This document shows, piece after piece, positions 17,187-24,081 of a stretch of 30,943 bases of DNA. Positions within the stretch are counted from its first letter, which is position 1. Every line of letters begins with the position of its first letter. Source of the DNA: an uncultured Clostridia bacterium (GTDB lineage Bacteria > Bacillota > Clostridia > Christensenellales > Aristaeellaceae); NCBI GenBank assembly GCA_934667105.1, contig CAKULG010000025.1, forward strand, positions 1-30,943, given 5' to 3'. The translations under genes were made by a program, and so were the position numbers. The notes under the pieces were generated by a model that worked only from the letters and a program-made list of their open reading frames with translations, was not told where the DNA came from and did no database searches.

Positions 17187-17315
17187 GCGGGGGGAACCAT
17201 TCTGATGAGCGCCGAGCCTTGCGAGGCTGAGGGCGAGCAATTCTTCAATTGCCGCCCGAAACCCGCGCTTCCGCTTTGGCGGAGGAGCGCGGGGCGACGA
17301 GAATGGTTCCCCCGC
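17187..17315 (+). repeat. Large branched palindrome after tkt (terminator or structured RNA)
   Basis: A 16-bp outer stem (17187-17203, starting GCGGGGGGAACCATTCT, one extra G, with 17300-17315) encloses about 96 bases holding three inner hairpins. They are AGCCT-TGCG-AGGCT (17215-17228), GCAATT-CTTC-AATTGC (17237-17252) and CCGCGC-TTCCGC around TTT with matching strands (17266-17296). The closed four-way shape looks like a structured RNA or a palindromic interspersed element. It lies between tkt and the HAD gene. No strong T-run follows, only CCTCTTC. The 10017-10058 hairpin has the same outer stem without the inner arms. Confidence 0.7.
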
Positions 17316-17346
17316 CCTCTTCAAGAAAGCCGATTGGATAAAACCA

Positions 17347-17379
17347 AGAAGCAAGAAATCCGCTTGCTTCTCCGCAAGC
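17347..17379 (+). promoter_or_regulatory. Two mutually exclusive hairpins upstream of the HAD gene
   Basis: AGAAGCAAG (17347-17355) can pair with CTTGCTTCT (17363-17371). The middle of that right arm (GCTTGC, 17362-17367) can instead pair with GCAAGC (17374-17379). The two helices cannot form together. They sit 45 bases upstream of the HAD start, so a switch-like leader is possible but could also be chance in low-complexity sequence. Confidence 0.4.
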
Positions 17380-17424
17380 AAAAAGGGCCGCGCGCCCCAT
17401 TTAACACGAAAGGAGTTTGAGATA

Positions 17425-18333
17425 ATGGCGAACATCATTGCGGTTATTTGGGATTGCGATAAAACGCTGATCGACGGCTACATGCAGGACCCGATTTTTG
17501 AAGAATATCAGATCGATCCCTCCGAATTTTGGAAAAAAGTGAATGCGCGGCCGATAGAGCTGGCCAAGCGGGGCATCCGGGTGAACCGGGACACCTACTA
17601 CCTGAATTATTTCATTCAGTGCGCCCATGACGGAACGATGAAGGGCCTGAACAACGAAAAACTCCGCGCGTATGGGGAAAAGCAGAAATTTTATCGCGGC
17701 ATTCCCGAATTCTTTGCCAAAACAAAAGCCATGTTCGACGATGATAAAAGCTATGCAGAATACGGCATTCGGGTGGAACACTATATCGTCAGCACCGGCT
17801 TTGCCGAGGTTATTCGCGGCTCGAAATTGATGCCCTTTGTAGACGGCGTGTGGGGCTGCGAGCTTTTGGAAACCCCCGATAAGGACGGCGACCCGGTCCT
17901 CGGGGAAATCGTATATACGATTGACAACACCTCCAAAACCCGGGCGATCTTTGAAATCAACAAAGGCATCGACAAAATCGAAGGGATTGAAGTAAACTCC
18001 AAAATCCCGGAAGAAAACCGCCGGGTGCATTTTGAAAATATGATTTATATCGCGGACGGTCCCAGCGATATTCCGGCGTTCTCGGTTGTAAAGAAGGGCG
18101 GCGGAGCCACCTTCGCCATCTATCCCCCGGGCGATCTTCAGGCCATGCGGCAGGTGGAGCAGATGCGCGAGGACGGCCGGGTTGATATGTACGCGGAGGC
18201 GGATTATTCCGAAGGAACCACCGCCTATCTGTGGATTACCAACCGGATTCAGCAAATGGCCGACCGCATCAAAAATACGGAAAAATCAAAAATTACCAAT
18301 TCCGCTTCCGCGGTTCCGCATCATTTGGTGTAA
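17425..18333 (+). CDS. HAD-family hydrolase
   Basis: This 302-residue protein has the haloacid dehalogenase-type phosphatase motifs: DCDKTLI (residues about 11-17, the nucleophile Asp and acid Asp), STGF for motif II near 117, and DGPSDIPAF for motif IV near 210, with a Lys between them for motif III. A helical cap lies between motifs I and II (residues 20-100). The substrate is unknown; HAD enzymes of this size usually hydrolyse small phosphate esters. AAGGAG lies before the ATG. The gene has noticeably more A/T and AAA/GAA codons than its neighbours, and it is flanked by the large palindrome and a perfect terminator. This suggests transfer or a different expression class. Confidence 0.8.
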   Translation: MANIIAVIWDCDKTLIDGYMQDPIFEEYQIDPSEFWKKVNARPIELAKRGIRVNRDTYYLNYFIQCAHDGTMKGLNNEKLRAYGEKQKFYRGIPEFFAKTKAMFDDDKSYAEYGIRVEHYIVSTGFAEVIRGSKLMPFVDGVWGCELLETPDKDGDPVLGEIVYTIDNTSKTRAIFEINKGIDKIEGIEVNSKIPEENRRVHFENMIYIADGPSDIPAFSVVKKGGGATFAIYPPGDLQAMRQVEQMREDGRVDMYAEADYSEGTTAYLWITNRIQQMADRIKNTEKSKITNSASAVPHHLV

Positions 18334-18426
18334 AACCGCCGCGCAGAAGGGGATTGCGCAAACGCTTTTCCCGCGCCTGCTTATGCCATAAAAAAAGAGC
18401 GCGCGGCGTTTCTGCCACGCGTCAAA

Positions 18427-18458
18427 ATACGGGCGGTCTTAAGCAAGACCGCCCGTAT
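18427..18458. terminator. Bidirectional terminator between the HAD gene and the XRE-ARH gene
   Basis: A perfect 14-bp stem, ATACGGGCGGTCTT (18427-18440) with AAGACCGCCCGTAT (18445-18458), closes a 4-base loop AAGC. CTTTATG follows on the plus strand and TTTTGACG on the minus strand. It lies between two convergent genes. Confidence 0.85.
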
Positions 18459-18471
18459 CTTTATGCTGCTC

Positions 18472-20055
18472 TTATCGCGGCAGGTGTTCCATCGTTTTTG
18501 CCGCCAAATCCGCAATCTTTACGCGGCCCACGCCGAAAATGCTGGTATCCAATTGGCCGTGGAGCGGGGCGATCCATTCCGGCTCGATGCAGCCTGCGCC
18601 GCCGCGCATACCCAGGATGGACCCCACCGTGGCCCCGTTGCAGTCAGTGTCAAAGCCCGTTTGCACCGCCAAACAGATGGATTTTCCATACGCGCCCTGC
18701 CCGTAAAGCAGCGCCGCCGTCACGATGCGCGCATTGGAAATCGTGTGGCACCAATCGTGGGCGTTATGCTCGTCGTAATCCCGGTGAATTCCTGCGAAGC
18801 AGGCTTGGCAACTTTCGCCCTGCCCCCAGGCCAGCAGCGTTTTCTCCACCGCCTGATAAAGCCGGGAGGATGCGGGAATCTGCGACAGGCCCGCCCGGAT
18901 GATGACGGAAATATCTTTTTCCACCGCCGCCTGGGCCAGCATGGCGGCGATCATCATTTCGCCGTATATGCCGTTTTTCGTGTGGGAAATGCAGGCGTCG
19001 CGCCAGGCCATTTCCGCCGCCGTTTCGGGATCGCCGGGATTGATATAGCCGAAATAATCCCCGCGAATCTGCGCCCCGATCCACTCCCGGAAGGGATTCT
19101 GAAAGCGGGCGGAGGCGGTGGGCAGATATCCCTTGATTAAATTGCAATAAGTCACCCGCTCCGCCGTACAATAGGCTTTCTTGGGCTGTTTATCCAGCCA
19201 GAGCCGCGCCACATCCGCCGGGCTGAAATCCCGCCCGCATTCCTCCAGCAGCTTCTGGGCCATCACGGTGTAGTTGGTATCGTCGTCCGACGGGGCGCAG
19301 GGAATGCTGTCCGCCCAGCATTTTCCCTTCAGGCGAAACGTGTATTTCCGCAGCATTTCCGTCGTCAAATCGCTTGCAAGAATATAGCGGCGCAGCGGCC
19401 AATTGCCCGTTTCCTGCAAAAGCGGGTGCAGTTCCTCCGTGCGGATTCCCTCGATGGGCTTGCCCAGCAGGCAGCCCGCAATGCGCCCCAGCCACGCCCC
19501 CATAAGACGATCCGCCATTTCCGCATTTTCAGGGCGCGGACGGCGGCCTGGCTGCGCGGCGGGGCGAAGCGCCTGAATTTCCTGCAAATCAGAGGGCTCG
19601 TCAAAGGGATAATCCTTCCGCTGGGGTGTGCGCTGCGTCAATTCAAACAGAATATCCGCCATTCGCGTTTTCAGCGGCCCGGCGGGCATTCGCGCCACTT
19701 CCCGGAACAGGCCCTCATACGCCCCGACGTCCTTGCCCTCCTCCATGCATTGCCGGAATTCCGTGGGCAGACAGGCGGCGTAGGATTCCCACTCGTGCAT
19801 CGCGGCGTATTCGGGCTGAATCAGGGTATCCCCGCGCATCTCTTCCCCGCCCCGCCGGTCGCCGTCCAGCAGCAGCGCGTCCAGGCTCACGCCGAAGCGC
19901 CGGGCCAGGCGCGTCAGCTTCTCTATTTCTGGCGTTGCCGCGCCGCTCTCCCATTTCTGCACCGTCTGGCGCGATACTTCCATTTCCGCCGCCAGCTTTT
20001 CCTGGGAAAGGCCCGCCTGCGCCCGCAAGCGGACTAATTTATCCTGCAATCGCAT
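18472..20055 (-). CDS. XRE helix-turn-helix domain fused to ADP-ribosylglycohydrolase
   Basis: This 527-residue protein has two parts. Residues about 3-62 are a typical Cro/CI-type DNA-binding domain (LSQEKLAAEMEVSRQTVQKWESG). After a linker, residues about 165-525 are an ADP-ribosylglycohydrolase (DraG/ARH) domain: GAWLGRIAGCLLGKPIEGIR, the acidic SDDDTNYT near 256, DPETAAEMAWRDACISHTKNGIYGE, and the metal-binding GFDTDCNGATVGSILG near 466. ARH enzymes remove ADP-ribose from proteins, nucleic acids or small molecules using magnesium. All acidic ligands are present, so it should be active. I chose the ATG at 20055 (GGGGGA upstream); the promoter is at 20078-20106. It may sense an ADP-ribosylated ligand or DNA, but this is inference. 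Confidence 0.88.
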   Translation of the reverse strand: MRLQDKLVRLRAQAGLSQEKLAAEMEVSRQTVQKWESGAATPEIEKLTRLARRFGVSLDALLLDGDRRGGEEMRGDTLIQPEYAAMHEWESYAACLPTEFRQCMEEGKDVGAYEGLFREVARMPAGPLKTRMADILFELTQRTPQRKDYPFDEPSDLQEIQALRPAAQPGRRPRPENAEMADRLMGAWLGRIAGCLLGKPIEGIRTEELHPLLQETGNWPLRRYILASDLTTEMLRKYTFRLKGKCWADSIPCAPSDDDTNYTVMAQKLLEECGRDFSPADVARLWLDKQPKKAYCTAERVTYCNLIKGYLPTASARFQNPFREWIGAQIRGDYFGYINPGDPETAAEMAWRDACISHTKNGIYGEMMIAAMLAQAAVEKDISVIIRAGLSQIPASSRLYQAVEKTLLAWGQGESCQACFAGIHRDYDEHNAHDWCHTISNARIVTAALLYGQGAYGKSICLAVQTGFDTDCNGATVGSILGMRGGAGCIEPEWIAPLHGQLDTSIFGVGRVKIADLAAKTMEHLPR

Positions 20056-20077
20056 CGATTTTCCCCCTTTTTTTTTT

Positions 20078-20106
20078 ATTTTATCAAAAAGCCGAAGGGC
20101 GCGCAA
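20078..20106 (-). promoter_or_regulatory. Promoter for the XRE-ARH gene
   Basis: On the minus strand TTGCGC (20101-20106), a 17-base spacer and TAAAAT (20078-20083) lie 23 bases upstream of the start. A run of ten A residues (20068-20077) follows the -10, at the likely start of transcription. Confidence 0.7.
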
Positions 20107-20130
20107 GCACCCTCCGGTTTGCTAAATCCG

Positions 20131-20147
20131 CCGCCCTGAGATGGCGG
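20131..20147 (-). terminator. Weak hairpin after the barnase operon
   Basis: CCGCC/GGCGG with a 7-base loop lies 16 bases past the stop of the last operon gene. There is no T-run, so termination here is uncertain and read-through into the XRE-ARH gene is possible. Confidence 0.3.
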
Positions 20148-20162
20148 GCTTGTGTAATTCCC

Positions 20163-20891
20163 TCAGGTAAGATCGGCCTCCAGCCGGACGCACCGGCCCA
20201 CGAAGGTCAGTTCGTTATAGTTTTTAATCTCGCTTTCGCAGCTTTCATCGTATTTTTGCAGCATGGCCTGATAATCGTTCACTCGCTTCACCTTGCGCAG
20301 CACCCGGCCCTGGGGCGTTTGCAGCAGCATAATCGCCCCGTCCACGGCGGCCTGAGCGGGCACCACCAGCAGAATATCCCCCCGGAGCACCCGGAAGCCC
20401 CGCAGAGCATTATCCGGGGCCATAAAATAATACACCTTATCCGGGGCAGCGCCCTCGATTTTTCCGTTGGTGACGGGCAGCAGGCGGTGGCCCACCTCCT
20501 TCATCACCGCGTTATACACCGGCACATGCTTCAGCACCCCGGCAAGCGCATCCAGCCAGATGGAGCCAACAACGCCGGGATCGGCGTTCCCGCTCTCTTG
20601 AGGCTTGGCCTTTTCCGCCTTTTTCTGCGCCGCGGCCTGGGTAATTTGGGGCACGGCGGATTGCAGATCCACCGTGGCGGCGATGTCGTCCAGAGTGAAA
20701 TCCGCCTCGTTATGCTCCTGCATGCCCATGGTTTTGAGAATACGCCGGGCCTGATCGTCCGCGATAATGCGGGTGCCCGCCTCCACCTCCATCAGATATT
20801 TATCGCTGACCCCGCATTTCCGGGCCACCTGCTTGTGGGTCAACCCCTGACGGGTACGCTCCAGACGAATCAAATCTCCCAAACGGCTCAT
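20163..20891 (-). CDS. XRE regulator with S24-like C-terminal domain lacking the serine
   Basis: This 242-residue protein starts with a Cro/CI-type helix-turn-helix (residues 1-60; LIRLERTRQGLTHKQVARKCGVSDKYLMEVEAG). After an Ala/Lys-rich linker comes a domain (about 140-235) resembling the LexA/CI S24 peptidase fold: APDNALRGFRVLRGDILLV, where family members have a GDSM-type serine loop then GD, followed by a VLRKVKRV strand carrying a candidate Lys. The usual nucleophile Ser is Asn or Ala here, so self-cleavage is not expected; the domain may only bind or dimerise. It is the last gene of the barnase operon, 16 bases after the barstar-peptidase gene, with AAAGGA upstream. It may control the operon. 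The S24 link rests on pattern, not on a search. Confidence 0.7.
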   Translation of the reverse strand: MSRLGDLIRLERTRQGLTHKQVARKCGVSDKYLMEVEAGTRIIADDQARRILKTMGMQEHNEADFTLDDIAATVDLQSAVPQITQAAAQKKAEKAKPQESGNADPGVVGSIWLDALAGVLKHVPVYNAVMKEVGHRLLPVTNGKIEGAAPDKVYYFMAPDNALRGFRVLRGDILLVVPAQAAVDGAIMLLQTPQGRVLRKVKRVNDYQAMLQKYDESCESEIKNYNELTFVGRCVRLEADLT

Positions 20892-20907
20892 AACAATGCA
20901 TCCTTTC

Positions 20908-22158
20908 TTATTGCAGTTTTTCCGGCAGCGCAGCGGCGCAGCCGGCGATGTAATCCAGGTTTTCCTCCCGGCAGATTACATCCCGCCGGGTGTGGATGCG
21001 GGGCAGATAATACCCCACGTGTTTCCCCACATGGCAGACGGCCAGCGCTGCCCCCCGGGAAAAGGACAGATGATCGGAATTATACCGGGTGTTTTTCCCC
21101 GAGCAATGCACGGCGTTTAATTCGCCCACCGCCGGAAAGGCGGCGCGAAGCGCCCGTTCAAAGGCCGCGTCCTCCGACTTGGGAGCGATCACCAGCAGGT
21201 GCTCGCCATCGCCCACGCAATCCAGGTTCAAAATCCGGGCGTCGACCTTCTGCTCCGGGTGCGCCTTGGCGTATTGCTGGGAGCCGATCTTGCCGTATTC
21301 CTCGTTATCAAAGAAAATGAAGGCGGCGTGGGCGCGCTCCTCCTGGGGCAGACGCGCCATGACTTTCAGCAGCGCCGCCACGCCGGATGTATTGTCGTTG
21401 GCGGTATGACGATTGGCCTTACCGAAGAAGATCAGTGCGAACAGCCCGAAATAAACCAGCAGAAACGCCGGGGCATACGCCTGAGGAGAGCCCGTCAGGT
21501 TCATTGCCAGAATTCCCGCCCCAGCGCCCAGTGCCACAAGTGCCAGAACCATCGGCATCTGCGCCAGAAGCGTCAGCGCCATGCTCTTGGGAAAGCAGAG
21601 ATTGGGCATCGGCATTTCCGCGCAGGTGTCGTAATGGGCGGTATAGATCAACCGCGCGCCCGCCGAATCCCCCGCTATCAGATTGCGGCTTTTCAGCGCG
21701 CCCTTTTGCTCCTCCACGCGGCAGGAATAGCCCAGGGCGCGGCATTCCTCCGCAAGCCAGGCAAGAAACGCCTGCTTCTGCTTTTTTGTTTTGCGCGCCT
21801 GGTATTTTTCCAGCATCGTTTTCAGCCAGGCATCCCGCTCCGGCGCGGGGGCCGCGTCCGCGGCGGGAAAAGGCGCTTCTTCGTCCTCCCCCGGCAGCAG
21901 AATGATTTCCAGGCGCGGGTTATCCCGCGTCGCATCCTGGAATACTGCGGAAAATTTCTTCCAGGTTTCGCCCAATTTCCTTTCCGCCGCGGCGCACCCC
22001 GTTAAAACCAGCCGCGTCTCTTCCAATTCGCAAAGGCATTCATACAGCGCGTCCAGGTTTTTTCCGTAATAATCGGGAAATTCCAGCGCCCGGGCCAGCG
22101 CCTCGTGGGCCTGAGCGGGGGCTTGCCAGGCGGCGGCGGAAAGCTGCGCTTGCTTCAT
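20908..22158 (-). CDS. Barstar domain fused to membrane-embedded M28 metallopeptidase
   Basis: This 416-residue protein has two parts. Residues 1-90 match barstar, the intracellular inhibitor of barnase: FPDYYGKNLDALYECL (27-42) aligns with barstar's PEYYGENLDALWDCL. Asp36 matches the key inhibitor residue D35; Glu40 replaces D39. Residues about 110-416 are an M28 zinc aminopeptidase: HYD (His175, Asp177), NDNTSG (Asp255), NEE (Glu286/287), LDCVGDG (Asp313) and IHT (His388) supply the two-zinc site. Two transmembrane helices (about 195-219 and 228-246) are inserted between the first and second metal ligands, so both catalytic halves and the barstar should face the same side, presumably the cytoplasm. 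The ATG overlaps the barnase stop (ATGA). The pairing implies immunity to the upstream ribonuclease; the role of the peptidase is unknown. Confidence 0.88.
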   Translation of the reverse strand: MKQAQLSAAAWQAPAQAHEALARALEFPDYYGKNLDALYECLCELEETRLVLTGCAAAERKLGETWKKFSAVFQDATRDNPRLEIILLPGEDEEAPFPAADAAPAPERDAWLKTMLEKYQARKTKKQKQAFLAWLAEECRALGYSCRVEEQKGALKSRNLIAGDSAGARLIYTAHYDTCAEMPMPNLCFPKSMALTLLAQMPMVLALVALGAGAGILAMNLTGSPQAYAPAFLLVYFGLFALIFFGKANRHTANDNTSGVAALLKVMARLPQEERAHAAFIFFDNEEYGKIGSQQYAKAHPEQKVDARILNLDCVGDGEHLLVIAPKSEDAAFERALRAAFPAVGELNAVHCSGKNTRYNSDHLSFSRGAALAVCHVGKHVGYYLPRIHTRRDVICREENLDYIAGCAAALPEKLQ

Positions 22159-22856
22159 TCTTTCATCTCCTCGAAGGTGTTGTAATGGTCTTCCGTGTAA
22201 TAAATCAGGCCGTCGCTGCTGAAAATAATGCGCTTGCCGTTGCGGAAGGTTCCGTCGAAATCAATATCGCATTCGTAATATTTTCGGCCCTTTTTCGTAG
22301 GCAGAAGGCCCTCGTAATTGCCGAAGTAATCGCCGCCGACGCTTTTTCCCGGAGCCACCTGCCAAAGGTTCCCCCGGCTGCTGATCCATCCCAACTCTCG
22401 CGCTTCGTTTTTCGTGATATAATTTCCCGGCAAATGCCCGAAGGCGCGCAGATAGGCCGCCACATGCTCCTTATCGGAATATTCGCCGTCCTCCAGGACG
22501 AAATTTTCCGGTGTTTCCGGGGGCGTTTCCTCCCCTGTGAGCCGGGCGAACAGCGCCGCGTCGATCTGCCCCGTTTCCTTCAGGCCGCAGGCGCTTTGAT
22601 AATCCTTCACCGCCTGCTCGAAAACGCTGCTGAAATTGCCGTCCAGCTTGCCGCTATAATAGCCCAGGGCCTGCAACGCCTCCTGGGCGATTCGCACATT
22701 TTCGCCGGAGCGGCCCGTTTTCAGCGTGACGAACTCCTGCGCCACGCCCGTCTCCGCCAGGCCGGGGGCCACGAAGGCCGCCACGCTGCCCGCCAGAATG
22801 GCCAGCGCCAGCAGCGCCACCAGAATTCTTATCGCCAGGGGCTTTTTCTCTTTCAC
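22155..22856 (-). CDS. Exported barnase-type ribonuclease with peptidoglycan-binding domain
   Basis: This 233-residue protein has a signal peptide or anchor (residues 6-33), a peptidoglycan-binding domain of the PG_binding_1 type (about 44-107; GENVRIAQEALQALGYYSGKLDG, AVKDYQ), a Pro/Glu linker, and a barnase domain (126-233). The catalytic residues of Bacillus barnase are all present: Lys149 (K27), Glu195 (E73, general base), Arg205 (R83), Arg209 (R87) and His224 (H102, general acid, in DHYNTF). ITKNEARELGW, APGKSVGGD and FRNGKRI are near-identical. Barnase cleaves single-stranded RNA, mostly after guanine. Barnase Arg59 is Tyr181 here. I chose GTG at 22856 as the start: AAGGAGG lies 7 bases upstream and GTGA overlaps the methyltransferase stop. 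It is coupled to the barstar-peptidase gene. Confidence 0.93.
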   Translation of the reverse strand: MKEKKPLAIRILVALLALAILAGSVAAFVAPGLAETGVAQEFVTLKTGRSGENVRIAQEALQALGYYSGKLDGNFSSVFEQAVKDYQSACGLKETGQIDAALFARLTGEETPPETPENFVLEDGEYSDKEHVAAYLRAFGHLPGNYITKNEARELGWISSRGNLWQVAPGKSVGGDYFGNYEGLLPTKKGRKYYECDIDFDGTFRNGKRIIFSSDGLIYYTEDHYNTFEEMKE

Positions 22857-24079
22857 GCTTCTTCCTCCTTCATGCGCCATACGCCGCAATGACCGTACAC
22901 ATCCGTCACCAGAACGGCGGGCGTTCCCTTTACCTGGGGCAATTGCAATATTTCAGGCAGCGCGGGGGTCTGCTTCCGCCGGGCGGCGTGGGCCTGAGCG
23001 TAGAAAACACCCTCCCGATAAAAGCCCACCGACCATTGATCCACCGCGTCCAGCCCCGTCACGGGCCCGGGCCCCGCCGGGCGATAGCCCGTCAGGCGCG
23101 CGTCGTAATAAGCGATGCCGGGAAGCAGCTCTGCCGCGATTTCCGCCCCGGGGGGCGGCATTGGCAGATCGAGGGCCATTTCCGTTTCCAGCAGGCGCTT
23201 GCGCATCACGGCCACGGCCCGGGGGCTTTTATCCGCAATGAGAAAGCGGCGGCCGTTCTGGGCGGCGGCAAGCGCCGTGGTGCCCGAGCCGCCGAATAAA
23301 TCGGCCACCAGATCCCCCGGCCGGGTGGAGGAAAGAATGATCCGGTTCAGCAGCGCCAGGGGCTTTTGCGTATCGTAGCCGGTGCGCTGGGGATCCTTCT
23401 GCTGCAAATGGCTCACATCCGCCCACACATCCCCGGGATAGACGGGGTCGTCGTCGTAATAGGTATACAGCTTGCCCCCCGATTGAATGGTGCGGTAGGC
23501 GCGGCCCTGCGCGTCCACGCAGCGGCGCATGTGGTTGGAGCGGTTCTCGCTCCGGGGCAGGGGCACGGCGCGGATATCAAAAAATTGCCGCCGGGATTTT
23601 CGATAGAATAAAATGACGTCATGCTTGCGGGAAAAGCGCTTCATGCTGCGCCCCCCCGATTGATAGGCCCAGATGATTTCATTCACAAAATTGCTTTCCC
23701 CGAAAATCTCATCGCACAGCAGCCGGGCATAGGCGCTCATGCGGCTGTCCAGATGCAGAAAAAGCGAGCCGGTATCCGCCAGCAGCAGCCGTGCGTTTTC
23801 CAGCGCGCCCCGCAGCATGGCAAGATATTCCCCACGGTTGGCGTATACGTCGCTGTAGGCGGGCAGAAGCAGCGCCTCCTTGCCCGTTTTCCAGCCCTGC
23901 TCTCCCACTCGCATGCGCAGACAAAATTCCTCGCCCGTCATAAAAGGGGGATCCAGATAGACGCATTGCGCTTGCCCGGCATAGGCGGAAAAATCCTCCC
24001 CCGCCGCCCGAAGCAGCACGCTTCCCGCCTGACCGCCGCCGTGAATTTCCCGGCGGCACGCGGCCCGCACCCATTCCAT
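22853..24079 (-). CDS. Beta-class adenine/cytosine-N4 DNA methyltransferase
   Basis: This ~408-residue protein carries the DNA N6-adenine/N4-cytosine methyltransferase motifs in beta-class order: DPPF (43-46, catalytic) first, then GYDTQKP (234-240) and the AdoMet site DLFGGSGTT (260-268). The segment between them (about 130-230) holds SNFVNEIIWAYQSGGRSMKRFSRKHDVILFY, typical of this class. A C-terminal part of about 130 residues (280-408) follows the AdoMet motif; it is longer than usual and matches nothing I recognise. No restriction enzyme gene is adjacent, so it may be an orphan or part of the surrounding system. The ATG at 24079 has AGGGGG 8 bases upstream; a GTG at 24085 would overlap the upstream stop as GTGA. 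The recognition site is unknown. Confidence 0.88.
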   Translation of the reverse strand: MEWVRAACRREIHGGGQAGSVLLRAAGEDFSAYAGQAQCVYLDPPFMTGEEFCLRMRVGEQGWKTGKEALLLPAYSDVYANRGEYLAMLRGALENARLLLADTGSLFLHLDSRMSAYARLLCDEIFGESNFVNEIIWAYQSGGRSMKRFSRKHDVILFYRKSRRQFFDIRAVPLPRSENRSNHMRRCVDAQGRAYRTIQSGGKLYTYYDDDPVYPGDVWADVSHLQQKDPQRTGYDTQKPLALLNRIILSSTRPGDLVADLFGGSGTTALAAAQNGRRFLIADKSPRAVAVMRKRLLETEMALDLPMPPPGAEIAAELLPGIAYYDARLTGYRPAGPGPVTGLDAVDQWSVGFYREGVFYAQAHAARRKQTPALPEILQLPQVKGTPAVLVTDVYGHCGVWRMKEEEA

Positions 24080-24081
24080 CC

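Noticed and set aside
22857..22889. Upstream ATG starts for the barnase gene
   Set aside because: They lie inside the methyltransferase gene and lack a ribosome site; the GTG at 22856 has AAGGAGG, a stop overlap and puts the signal peptide at the N terminus.
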